Assembly (NCBI RefSeq): GCF_001021165.1
Contig: NZ_AZAY01000008.1
Span: 1 to 64,000 of the forward strand
DNA length: 64,000 bases
Direction of reading: 5' to 3'
DNA from: Marinitoga sp. 1197
GTDB taxonomy: Bacteria; Thermotogota; Thermotogae; Petrotogales; Petrotogaceae
The notes under the pieces are model-generated. The model was given only the letters and a program-made list of their open reading frames with translations, ran no database searches and was not told the origin of the DNA. How positions within the stretch are numbered: the first letter of the stretch is position 1; each line of letters opens with the position of its first letter. Shown here piece after piece: positions 17,973-26,272 of the stretch. The position numbers and the translations under genes are program-made.

Positions 17973-19274
17973 ATGAGCGAAAGCGAATATTTGAATATCG
18001 TTCCACAGGAAGATAGAAGTAAAGGTATGGGAACTGGGGGATTAATATTACTTGGATTACAACATACCTTTACAATGTTTGGTGCAACAGTTTTGGTTCC
18101 TTATTTGACAGGAATTCCTGTTAACGTTGCTTTATTTACCGCTGGTCTTGGGACGTTATTATTTCATTGGATTACTAAATGGAAAGTACCAGTCTTTTTA
18201 GGTTCGAGTTTTGCATATATTGCACCAATAATAGCGGTTACAATGCACTATATGAAAGAAGCAGGTTTGCAATATGGAAATATTCAGGATGCAGTAAATG
18301 CAGGGGTAGATCTGAAACCATATCTAGCATATGCAACAGGAGGTATCTTTTTAGCTGGTTTGGTTAAATTTGGTTTTGGATGGCTTATAAAGCTCATAGG
18401 AATTAGACGATTTGAAAAGTTATTCCCGCCTGTAATATCTGGAACAATGATTATATTAATTGGTTTAATCTTGAGCCCTGTTGCAGTGAATATGGCAAGC
18501 GGTAATTGGTGGATAGCATTAGTATCGTTATTTACAGCTATTATAGTTAGATTATATACAAGAGGATTTAGTAGGTTAATTCCTGTTATTTGGGGGATTA
18601 TCGTGGGCTATATTGTTGCAGCTATTACTGGAAATGTTCATTTTGCAGAAGTCGGAACAGCTGGATGGGTAGGATTCCCGAAAATTTATTTACCAAAATT
18701 TTCATGGTATGCTGCTGCTGCAATAGTTCCAGTAGCTATTGCTCCATCAGTAGAACACTTTGGTGATGTTTTTGCAATATCTGCAGTTGTAGGGAAAAAA
18801 TTCTATGAAGATCCAGGAATGCATAGAACATTAATGGGCGATGGATTGGCAACATCATTGGGTGGATTCTTAGGTGGCCCTGCAAATACAACATATAGTG
18901 AAAACACTGGAGTTTTAGCATTCACAAAAGCTTTTAACCCATGGATTATGAGAATCGCTGCATTTTTTGCGATATTAATGGCTATGATACCAAAAGTTGG
19001 AGCAATTGTCAGATCAATCCCTGTTCCTGTAATGGGTGGAATAGAAATATTATTATTCGGTATGATTGCAAGTATTGGTGCAAAAACTTTAATTAATAAT
19101 CAAGTAAAAGTTGAAGGAAAGAATTTAGTAACAATGTCATTAATGTTAGTTACTGGTTTAGGTGGAGCTGTATTTCAAGCTGGGAACTTTGCATTACAAG
19201 GGTTAGGACTTGCTGCTGTAGTTGGTATAGTTGTTAATGGTATATTATCTTTAACCGGTGCATCTAACGAATAA
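17973..19274 (+). CDS. NCS2-family nucleobase permease (UraA/xanthine permease type)
   Basis: Inner-membrane proton- or sodium-coupled importer of a nucleobase. It has about 14 hydrophobic segments over 433 aa, the N-terminal QHTFTMFGATVLVP segment close to that of UraA, and the NCS2 signature as NTTYSENTGV near 305-314. By sequence style it resembles uracil permeases; by context, directly after xanthine dehydrogenase subunits, the cargo is more likely xanthine, urate or another oxopurine. The ribosome site AGGAGGGG is strong. It begins 40 bases after xdhA with no terminator in between. Confidence 0.9.
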   Translation: MSESEYLNIVPQEDRSKGMGTGGLILLGLQHTFTMFGATVLVPYLTGIPVNVALFTAGLGTLLFHWITKWKVPVFLGSSFAYIAPIIAVTMHYMKEAGLQYGNIQDAVNAGVDLKPYLAYATGGIFLAGLVKFGFGWLIKLIGIRRFEKLFPPVISGTMIILIGLILSPVAVNMASGNWWIALVSLFTAIIVRLYTRGFSRLIPVIWGIIVGYIVAAITGNVHFAEVGTAGWVGFPKIYLPKFSWYAAAAIVPVAIAPSVEHFGDVFAISAVVGKKFYEDPGMHRTLMGDGLATSLGGFLGGPANTTYSENTGVLAFTKAFNPWIMRIAAFFAILMAMIPKVGAIVRSIPVPVMGGIEILLFGMIASIGAKTLINNQVKVEGKNLVTMSLMLVTGLGGAVFQAGNFALQGLGLAAVVGIVVNGILSLTGASNE

Positions 19275-19292
19275 TTCTTAGTGAGGTTTAAA

Positions 19293-19964
19293 ATGGTTGA
19301 AATATCAAATACGACTTTTGCTAAAAAAGGATATGCTAAAAGTTTTTTCAAAACCAGACATTCAAATTATTTTTTGTTTGATGATGATGACATTTTTACA
19401 ATTTCCACTTATGATAATAGGGTTGGGGCTTTGGGGATGGTCGCCCCTCCCCATTTTTTGAAATTTTCAACATTAAAAATTGAAAATAATTATTTGATAT
19501 TTGATGATAAATTTATTTTGAAGGATTTTGCTATTTATAATCCTAAAATTAATAAAATTATTTTCTACGAAACATACAATAAAGTAAAAAATGTACTGAA
19601 AAACAGATTAGATTATAGAATTTACAATAAAATTATTGGTTCTTTAGAAAATAGTTCCTTTATTGATTTAATAGGTTTTGGACCAGGATTAACTCCGTTA
19701 TTTGACGATATTCTATCTGGAATATTATTGTTAAATTATTTTTACAACAAAAAGTTAGATTATAAAACTATATTAAAAATAGCAAAAACAAGAACAAATA
19801 ATCTTTCTTATTTTCAAATGAAATACGCCACAAATGGTTATGCACCAAAACCTGTTAAATTATATTTAGAAAATATTAATAAGGCTGCATTGTTAAACAT
19901 GGGGGATACTTCAGGATTAGGTTGGATGTTAGGTATATCATTTTTCATTGATTTGGAGGGATAA
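19293..19964 (+). CDS. allH: DUF2877 protein, AllH-like subunit of a carbamoyltransferase
   Basis: A 223-aa DUF2877 protein with the family motif G-F-G-P-G-L-T-P-L-F-D-D near 128-139 and S-G-L-G-W near the C terminus. In E. coli the homologue AllH (formerly YlbF) is one of three subunits reported to form oxamate transcarbamylase, which converts oxalurate and phosphate to oxamate and carbamoyl phosphate. The two partner subunits follow directly. Start at ATG 19293, with GAGG six bases upstream; the in-frame GTG at 19281 overlaps that ribosome site. Orthology to AllH by substrate is inferred from the three-gene set. Confidence 0.75.
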   Translation: MVEISNTTFAKKGYAKSFFKTRHSNYFLFDDDDIFTISTYDNRVGALGMVAPPHFLKFSTLKIENNYLIFDDKFILKDFAIYNPKINKIIFYETYNKVKNVLKNRLDYRIYNKIIGSLENSSFIDLIGFGPGLTPLFDDILSGILLLNYFYNKKLDYKTILKIAKTRTNNLSYFQMKYATNGYAPKPVKLYLENINKAALLNMGDTSGLGWMLGISFFIDLEG

Positions 19965-19966
19965 AC

Positions 19967-21508
19967 GTGGTTTATAAAATGATTAAACCAAATGCATATT
20001 ATGATTCCGTTACATTAATGCTTATAACAGAAGATATAAAGAAAAAAGATAACGTTGAAGAAGCTCTTGTTGGAATGGGTACAGAAACAAATAAGGAGTT
20101 TTTAAAAGAATTGGGAATGCTCGATTCAGAGTTAGAAAGTACCACTCCAAATGATTTATTGATTGTGGTCAAGGGTGAAAATATAAATATGGAAGAAATT
20201 GAAGCAGAGGTTGAAAAATTACTTAAAGCAGAAACTCAGGAAGATGAAGGTGAAAAGTTTTACCCATCACTTGAGAGTGCGGTAAAAAGATTAGATGGAG
20301 CAAATATGGCAGTTATTTCCATAGCTGGGGAATATGCTGGTCTAGAAACGAAAAAGGCTCTAGATATGGGATTAAATGTAATGTTGTTTAGTGATAATGT
20401 ACCAATAGAAACAGAAATAGACCTGAAGAAATATGCACTTGAAAAAGGATTGCTGGTAATGGGGCCAGATTGTGGAACAGCAATAATAAATGGAGTACCC
20501 ATGGCATTTTCAAATGTAGTAAAACGAGGAAAGATTGGTATTGTGGCAGCATCTGGAACTGGGGCTCAGGAAGTTTCATCCATAATATCAAATCTTGGTT
20601 GTGGAATATCTCAATTGATTGGTACAGGTGGAAGAGATGTAAAAAAAGATGTTGGTGGATTAATGTTTTTAGAAGGTATTAAAAGATTAATTGAAGATGA
20701 TGAAACTGAAATAATTGTTCTTGTATCAAAACCACCTTATCCAGAAGTTGTCTCAAAAGCAGTGGAATTATTGAAAAAAACAAACAAAAAACATGTAGTT
20801 CATTTTGTCAATGGTATTGTAGAAGATTCTGAAATAACAGTAGGTCATACGCTTGAAGATGCTGCAATAAAAGCTGCTTTATTATGTCAGGGAAAGGAAA
20901 TAGATAAAGACGAATATACATATTTTGACTTTTTAGAATCATTTGATTTTGATGTAAAGGTTAAAGAGGAAGTAGCTAAAATAAAAGAAGGTAAATATAT
21001 AAGAGGATTATACTCTGGTGGAACTCTTGCCGATGAAACAATGGTATTATTAAGCAAAGAAATAGGCGGTATATATTCGCCTAAACCATTAAATCCTGAA
21101 TATTTACTGGAAAATATTAATGAAAGTAAAGAGCATACAGTTGTGGACATGGGAGAAGATGAATTTACAGTAGGAAGGCCGCATCCTATGATTGACTTTA
21201 CAATGAGAAAATCAAGATTGATAAAAGAATATATAGATAAAGATACAGCTATTATTATGGTAGATGTTGTATTGGGTTGGGGATCACATATGGATCCAGC
21301 AGGTGAAATTGCAGAGGCTGTAAAAACAGCAAGGGAAACTTCAGATAAATATAGATGTGTAATTGCAAATATCTGTGGTACATATGAAGATCCACAAAAG
21401 TATTATGAACAAAAAAAGAAACTGGAAGATGCTGGGGTTATAGTCTTCCCAAGCAATGCAAGTGCAGTAAAATTTGCAGTTAATGTTTGGAAGGAGTTGG
21501 GAAGATGA
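19967..21508 (+). CDS. allF: FdrA/AllF-like acyl-CoA-synthetase-fold protein
   Basis: A 513-aa protein of the FdrA family, which shares the CoA-binding fold with succinyl-CoA synthetase alpha subunit. Visible marks are an N-terminal Y-x-D-S-V-T-L-M block, MGPDCGTAIING near 164-175, I-G-I-V-A-A-S-G-T-G-A-Q-E, and a C-terminal FTVGRPHPMID with G-W-G-S-H-M-D-P-A. In E. coli the homologue is AllF, a subunit of oxamate transcarbamylase. The start is GTG with a GGAGGG ribosome site that overlaps the end of allH, and its stop overlaps the next start (ATGA), so the three subunits are translationally linked. Confidence 0.88.
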   Translation: MVYKMIKPNAYYDSVTLMLITEDIKKKDNVEEALVGMGTETNKEFLKELGMLDSELESTTPNDLLIVVKGENINMEEIEAEVEKLLKAETQEDEGEKFYPSLESAVKRLDGANMAVISIAGEYAGLETKKALDMGLNVMLFSDNVPIETEIDLKKYALEKGLLVMGPDCGTAIINGVPMAFSNVVKRGKIGIVAASGTGAQEVSSIISNLGCGISQLIGTGGRDVKKDVGGLMFLEGIKRLIEDDETEIIVLVSKPPYPEVVSKAVELLKKTNKKHVVHFVNGIVEDSEITVGHTLEDAAIKAALLCQGKEIDKDEYTYFDFLESFDFDVKVKEEVAKIKEGKYIRGLYSGGTLADETMVLLSKEIGGIYSPKPLNPEYLLENINESKEHTVVDMGEDEFTVGRPHPMIDFTMRKSRLIKEYIDKDTAIIMVDVVLGWGSHMDPAGEIAEAVKTARETSDKYRCVIANICGTYEDPQKYYEQKKKLEDAGVIVFPSNASAVKFAVNVWKELGR

Positions 21509-22908
21509 GTTTATTTAAAGAAGAATTAAAAATAGTAAATATAGGATTAAAATCATTCTATGAAGATTTGAAAAAACAGGGAGCAAATGTTGTTCATGTT
21601 GATTGGAAACCACCTCTTGGTGGAGCGAAAGCAGTTGAAATATTAAGTGAATTTTCAAAGTTAAACGTTGATATTGAAAAAGCAAATGCAGAAGCAGTAG
21701 AAAGAATTATGAATTCTCAGCCTACATTAGTTGGAATGGGTATAGCAAGAGATGTTGTTCCAGGTATGAAAGATAATTTAATTTTACATGCAGGCCCTCC
21801 AATTACATGGGATCGAATGTGTGGCCCTTTAAAGGGAGCTATTATTGGTGGATTGATTTATGAAGGAAAAGCTAAAGATGAAAAAGAAGCTATTGAGTTG
21901 ATTGAATCTGGTGAAATAGAATTTGATCCATGGCATCATCATGATGGTGTTGGACCTATGGCTGGAGTTGCGACAGCTTCTATGCCTGTATTTATCATAG
22001 AAAATAAAACATATGGTACAAAAGCTTATTGTACAATGAATGAAGGGTTGGGAAAGGTTTTAAGATATGGAGCCAATGGCCCTGATGTAATTGAAAAATT
22101 AAAATGGATGGAAGAAGTATTATATCCTGTTTTGAAAGAAGCAATTGAGATAAAAGGTGAAATTAATCTAAAGAATTTAATCGCTCAGGCCGTTCAAATG
22201 GGAGATGAATGTCATAACAGAAATAGAGCAGCAACCTCATTATTTATAAGAGAAATAGCTCCTGCGATATTAGATACTCATTTTTCAAATAAAGAGAAAA
22301 AAGCAGTTATAGAATTTATCAATGCCAATGATCATTTCTTCTTAAATCTTTCAATGCCAGCAGCAAAATCAGCAACACTGGCAGCAGAAGGAATAAAGGG
22401 GAGTACTGTAGTTACAGTAATGGCAAGAAATGGAACGGATTTTGGTATTAGAGTAGCAGGATTACCAGGCAAATGGTTTGTTGGTACTGCTCAGGAAGTT
22501 GAAGGTTTATACTTCCCAGGATTTACAAAGGAAGATGCAAATCCTGATATTGGAGATAGTACAATTACAGAAACTGGTGGATTTGGCGGCTTTGCAATGG
22601 CTGGAGCCCCAGCAATAGTAAAATTTGTTGGTGGGACGGTTCAGGAAGCTATTGATACAACCTTAAAAATGTATGAAATAACAGATGCAGAAAATAATAC
22701 ATATAAAATACCATTCTTAAACTTCAGGGGAACTCCTACAGGGTTAGATATAAAGAAAGTTGTTGAGAAAGGTATATTACCAAGAATAAATACTGGTATA
22801 GCTCATAAAGATCCAGGCATAGGTCAAGTTGGGGCAGGATTGACCTATCCGCCTATGAACATATTTATAGATGCATTAGAAGCATTTGTAAAAGAATACT
22901 CAGACTAA
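21505..22908 (+). CDS. allG: DUF1116 protein, AllG-like subunit of a carbamoyltransferase
   Basis: A 467-aa DUF1116 protein, the third member of the AllF/AllG/AllH set (E. coli YlbE). Family blocks visible include V-D-W-K-P-P-L-G-G near 38, A-G-P-P-I-T-W-D-R-M-C-G-P near 93, F-D-P-W-H-H-H-D-G-V-G-P-M near 142 and Q-M-G-D-E-C-H-N-R-N near 232. Its conserved His, Asp and Arg residues are candidates for binding the carbamoyl substrate. The start at 21505 overlaps the allF stop as ATGA and has AAGGAG eight bases upstream. No carbamate kinase, which would make ATP from the product, is encoded next to it. Confidence 0.85.
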   Translation: MSLFKEELKIVNIGLKSFYEDLKKQGANVVHVDWKPPLGGAKAVEILSEFSKLNVDIEKANAEAVERIMNSQPTLVGMGIARDVVPGMKDNLILHAGPPITWDRMCGPLKGAIIGGLIYEGKAKDEKEAIELIESGEIEFDPWHHHDGVGPMAGVATASMPVFIIENKTYGTKAYCTMNEGLGKVLRYGANGPDVIEKLKWMEEVLYPVLKEAIEIKGEINLKNLIAQAVQMGDECHNRNRAATSLFIREIAPAILDTHFSNKEKKAVIEFINANDHFFLNLSMPAAKSATLAAEGIKGSTVVTVMARNGTDFGIRVAGLPGKWFVGTAQEVEGLYFPGFTKEDANPDIGDSTITETGGFGGFAMAGAPAIVKFVGGTVQEAIDTTLKMYEITDAENNTYKIPFLNFRGTPTGLDIKKVVEKGILPRINTGIAHKDPGIGQVGAGLTYPPMNIFIDALEAFVKEYSD

Positions 22909-22920
22909 GGGGGGATTATT

Positions 22921-23712
22921 GTGGCAGGTATTAAAGTGTATGATTTAACTCAAAAGATAGGCATTACAACACCACCATGGCCAGGTTACGAACCAATGAA
23001 ATTATGGTATTTCAAAAGGATGATGCTTCAAAAAGTTAATGGTCAAATAGTACAAACAAGTATGCATAATGGAACTCATCTCGATGGACAAAGACATTTT
23101 ATGACAGGTGGAAGAGATATAGCTTCATTGCCATTAGACGGTTATTTATTCCATGAAGGTGTAATATTAGATATTTCCAAAGAAGTTGGAGATTTTGATA
23201 TCTATACACCTGAAACATTATTAAAAGTAGCAAAAGAAAATGATCTTGAAATCAAAAAAGGTGATATTATAATTATTAATACAGGATATCACAAATATGC
23301 ATGGGATCAACCAGAAGCAAATGAAAATAAATATTATTATTTCCATCCAGGACCTGATCAAAGATTTGCGGATTGGTTAAAAGAAATGGAAATTAAATGG
23401 GTTGGCGTAGACTGTGGTTCTGCTGACCATCCAATGAATACTATATTAAGAGAATACAGACCTGAATTTGCTGCTATGGCAGATAAGCATTTTAGAGAAA
23501 AATATGGAAAACCTCTTGATGAATATTTTGATGATAAAACTTATCAATTAATGCATATTGATTTATTCCCACATTTGATTTTACATGCAGAAAATCTTGG
23601 TGGAGAAATAGATAAAGTATTAAACAGAAGAATGTACATTGGTATATTCCCGTGGAGATTAGTTGATGGGGAATCAAGTATCGCTCGTGTAGCTGCATTT
23701 GAAATAGAATAA
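22921..23712 (+). CDS. Cyclase-family metal-dependent hydrolase
   Basis: A 263-aa member of the 'putative cyclase' family (PF04199), which includes kynurenine formamidase and isatin hydrolase and opens cyclic or N-formyl amides using zinc or manganese. The metal motif H-x-G-T-H-x-D is present as M-H-N-G-T-H-L-D-G-Q-R-H-F near residue 50, although the usual Pro after Asp is replaced by Gly-Gln. The conserved G-V-D-C-G-S-A-D-H-P is seen in the second half. In this operon it could hydrolyse a ring or amide of a purine breakdown product; the substrate is unknown. GTG start, ribosome site AAGGGGGG, 12 bases after allG. Confidence 0.82.
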   Translation: MAGIKVYDLTQKIGITTPPWPGYEPMKLWYFKRMMLQKVNGQIVQTSMHNGTHLDGQRHFMTGGRDIASLPLDGYLFHEGVILDISKEVGDFDIYTPETLLKVAKENDLEIKKGDIIIINTGYHKYAWDQPEANENKYYYFHPGPDQRFADWLKEMEIKWVGVDCGSADHPMNTILREYRPEFAAMADKHFREKYGKPLDEYFDDKTYQLMHIDLFPHLILHAENLGGEIDKVLNRRMYIGIFPWRLVDGESSIARVAAFEIE

Positions 23713-23750
23713 TATAAAACGAATAAAAAAAGTAATGGAGGGGAAAGATT

Positions 23751-24473
23751 ATGTGGAAAGAAATACCGGAAAAAGTATCACAGGAAAAAATAACATTTGA
23801 CGTTAGGGAATTAGAACCATTATTATCAGGTCCATCATTAAAATTAGAACCATACAAACCAGAAATGGCTAAATTAAAAGACGGTAGTTATTTATATATC
23901 AGACCATTAGAAAAAGAAGAAGTTCCTAAATTATTGCCATTCATAAAGAAATTATTGGATGTTGATCATGATTTTTATGATATTGTTGGTGTAAGAGTTT
24001 ATGGAGAATTATTAGGTTGGTATAGAAATAGATTAAAAGATCCATATTTTATGATAGGAACAATTAATGGGAAATTAGCAGGCTTTGCAAATGCAAGAGT
24101 TATGAATAATGGAATTCATATTAGTCTTCATTCAATGGCTTTTGTTAGAGGATTAAGAGTTGGAGCTATTATGTATTATGCCAAAGCAAAATATGCATTT
24201 GAAAAATTAGGTGCAAAAGAATGGTGGGCAACATATGAAAGTTATAATGGATTTAAGAGATGGGGACTCGGAATGGCACAACCATCATATCCATGGCCAG
24301 ATGTACAACATGAACTTGGCGGAGCTAAAGTATATTATGTAACAAAGGAATATTGGGATCTTTCAATAAAAGAATACTTAGAACAATTGGTAAAAACAGA
24401 ATTAGTAGAACCTACACCAGAAGTTGTTGAAGCAAATAAAGAATTGATAATTCCAGACAGTCCCGTCGTTTAA
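23751..24473 (+). CDS. GNAT-like protein of unknown function, last gene of the purine operon
   Basis: A 240-aa cytoplasmic protein. The central part (about 60-200) has a GNAT-like layout: an L-x-I-R-P-L segment, a strand P-Y-F-M-I-G-T-I-N-G-K-L-A-G-F, and R-G-L-R-V-G-A where the acetyl-CoA pyrophosphate loop (R/Q-x-x-G-x-G/A) would lie, then a helix and W-A-T-Y-E. The region around W-G-L-G-M-A-Q-P-S-Y-P-W-P and the C-terminal tail do not match any family I know. It has its own GGAGGGG ribosome site 38 bases after the cyclase gene, and the operon terminator follows it. A role in modifying a purine catabolite is inference from position. Confidence 0.6.
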   Translation: MWKEIPEKVSQEKITFDVRELEPLLSGPSLKLEPYKPEMAKLKDGSYLYIRPLEKEEVPKLLPFIKKLLDVDHDFYDIVGVRVYGELLGWYRNRLKDPYFMIGTINGKLAGFANARVMNNGIHISLHSMAFVRGLRVGAIMYYAKAKYAFEKLGAKEWWATYESYNGFKRWGLGMAQPSYPWPDVQHELGGAKVYYVTKEYWDLSIKEYLEQLVKTELVEPTPEVVEANKELIIPDSPVV

Positions 24474-24480
24474 ATAAAAT

Positions 24481-24508
24481 GGCAGGCCATTGGCCTGCCT
24501 ATTTTTTA
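24481..24508. terminator. Terminator of the purine operon, shared with the convergent gene
   Basis: GGCAGGCC (24481-24488) and GGCCTGCC (24492-24499) form an 8-bp all-G/C-closing stem with a three-base loop; T-rich tracts follow on both strands. Confidence 0.9.
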
Positions 24509-24546
24509 TATTTATAAAATAAATTGCGCTAGTTGACTATTATAGG

Positions 24547-24578
24547 ACTTAATTTCATTATGGGATTAAGTTTTTTTA
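24547..24578 (+). terminator. Second, weaker hairpin downstream of the purine operon
   Basis: ACTTAAT (24547-24553) pairs with ATTAAGT (24565-24571) across an 11-base loop and is followed by a run of T on the plus strand. It could be a back-up terminator. Confidence 0.4.
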
Positions 24579-24580
24579 AC

Positions 24581-25300
24581 TCATAACAATAATCTTTTTA
24601 ATATTTCCCTATATTCTTCATTAATATAAATCTTACCTTTTTCTCCAAATAATATTCTTTCTTTTTTAGAAGGTGAATTACGTGATATGGCACTTGTAAA
24701 GGCAGAAACCGAACGTGTATCTTTTAACTGTAAATCTTTCATTATTTCATCTTTAGAACTTTTCCCTTTTTTTACCATATATTTCAAAAATTCTCTTGTA
24801 GAGTCAGTTAATGAATTTATCAAACCCTTTAACTCTTCTTCAGACCATTTTTCGTCTGTTATTTTAGATGTTCCTATTAATTCTTTAAAAACCCTGATTC
24901 TTTTAGCAATATCATTTGATAATATTCCAAAAAGATATTCTGTTGGCAAATTTCCATAATCCAATAATTCAATTAACTCTATTAGAAGAGGTTCAGTTTT
25001 TAATATACCTTTATTTAATTCCAGTATATCAAAATTTATTTTTTCATTACCGTAAATCAAAATTTTCTTTTCAAAATCAACGGAGATACGTAAACGGTTA
25101 AATAATGATATAATAAATAAGGAAAGGAATTTATTATCAATTTCTCTGGGAAATGTTTCGGATTTTAAGAAATCCAATATTTCATAAAAATCACTTTTTG
25201 AATTCAATTTGTCAAAAATTTCTACTTTTAACTTTTCTTCTTCGTTCATTATATTATTTCCAAGAAAAGAATATAATGTTTTGAGTATTTCTTTGTACAA
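24581..25300 (-). CDS. Uncharacterised protein with a possible winged-helix C terminus
   Basis: I do not recognise this 239-aa cytoplasmic protein. It is mostly helical and charged. The last 80 residues (S-T-R-E-F-L-K-Y-M-V-K-K-G-K-S-S-K-D-E-I, then V-S-A-F-T-S-A-I-S-R-N-S) resemble a winged-helix DNA-binding domain, with a turn-helix pattern and a Ser/Arg-rich second helix. It could therefore be a regulator, but no family is assigned. The start is set at TTG 25300, five bases after GAGGTGAT; the in-frame GTG at 25309 is inside that ribosome site. It diverges from the RluA gene and converges on the purine operon. Confidence 0.55.
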   Translation of the reverse strand: MYKEILKTLYSFLGNNIMNEEEKLKVEIFDKLNSKSDFYEILDFLKSETFPREIDNKFLSLFIISLFNRLRISVDFEKKILIYGNEKINFDILELNKGILKTEPLLIELIELLDYGNLPTEYLFGILSNDIAKRIRVFKELIGTSKITDEKWSEEELKGLINSLTDSTREFLKYMVKKGKSSKDEIMKDLQLKDTRSVSAFTSAISRNSPSKKERILFGEKGKIYINEEYREILKRLLL

Positions 25301-25362
25301 ATTTATCACCTCGTTATAAATGTATGTTATTATATATATTATATCAAAAAAGGAGCGATTTT

Positions 25363-26250
25363 ATGCAAAAAAAAGTAATTGTAAACGATAAAAATTATTA
25401 TAAAAGATTGGATAAGTTTTTAAGAAATAATTTTAGTAATTTGAAATTAGGATTTATATATAAACTCATTAGAAAAGGTTTTGTATATGTAAATAGTAAA
25501 AGGGTAAAAAAGCAGGATTATGAGTTGAATATAGGAGATATCATTGAGATAAAGTACAAAGGGCCACTTGAAGAAAGAAAAAAAGAAGAGAAAATATTAC
25601 CAAGGCCACTTGATTTTGAAATTATTTTTGAAGATAAAAATATTATTGCAATTAATAAACCAGCAGGTGTTTCTGTTCATCCGGGGAAAAATGAAGAAAA
25701 GGTTACTATTATAGAGGGGGTATTATATTATTCGAAAGGTGAATTCGAACCACATCTTGTTCATAGATTGGACAAACATACTTCCGGGGTTTTAGTGATT
25801 GCTAAAAATAAACAGGTTGCAAGGGAATTAACAGATATTATAAAAGGAAGAGATATAACAAAAAAGTATTATGCACTGGTTTTAGGGAAATTAAAGGGGA
25901 AAAATAATAAATTAGAAAGTGTATTTGAAGATAAAAAAGCCTTGTTGTTTTATGATGTTGTTGATAATTACAAAATAGAAAATACAGATTTATCCTTTGT
26001 GGATGTTGAAATAAAAACAGGAAGGAAACATCAAATAAGAAAACAATTTGCAGAAATAAAAAGTCCTGTTGCAGGAGATAATAAATATGGTAATTTTGAA
26101 ATAAATAAAAAGTTGAAAAGATTAATTGGATTGAAACGATATTTTTTACATTCATACTTTCTTGAATTTATATATAAAAATAAGCGTTATACATTAATTT
26201 CTAATTTAACACCTGATTTAAAAAAGGTTTTAGATAGATTAGATTTTTAA
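25363..26250 (+). CDS. RluA-family 23S rRNA pseudouridine synthase
   Basis: Converts specific uridines of structured RNA, usually 23S rRNA, to pseudouridine. The N-terminal S4 RNA-binding domain (about 10-75, with L-I-R-K-G-F-V-Y-V-N) is followed by the catalytic domain with HLVHRLDKHTSGVLVIAK, in which the Asp of R-L-D is the catalytic residue, and by the I-x-T-G-R-K-H-Q-I-R motif. Length 295 aa is normal for RluD/RluC-type enzymes; which member it is cannot be decided. The start at 25363 has AAAGGAG; an upstream in-frame ATG has no ribosome site. The membrane-protein gene follows after 22 bases. Confidence 0.93.
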   Translation: MQKKVIVNDKNYYKRLDKFLRNNFSNLKLGFIYKLIRKGFVYVNSKRVKKQDYELNIGDIIEIKYKGPLEERKKEEKILPRPLDFEIIFEDKNIIAINKPAGVSVHPGKNEEKVTIIEGVLYYSKGEFEPHLVHRLDKHTSGVLVIAKNKQVARELTDIIKGRDITKKYYALVLGKLKGKNNKLESVFEDKKALLFYDVVDNYKIENTDLSFVDVEIKTGRKHQIRKQFAEIKSPVAGDNKYGNFEINKKLKRLIGLKRYFLHSYFLEFIYKNKRYTLISNLTPDLKKVLDRLDF

Positions 26251-26272
26251 ATATATTGAGGAAGTGATTTTT

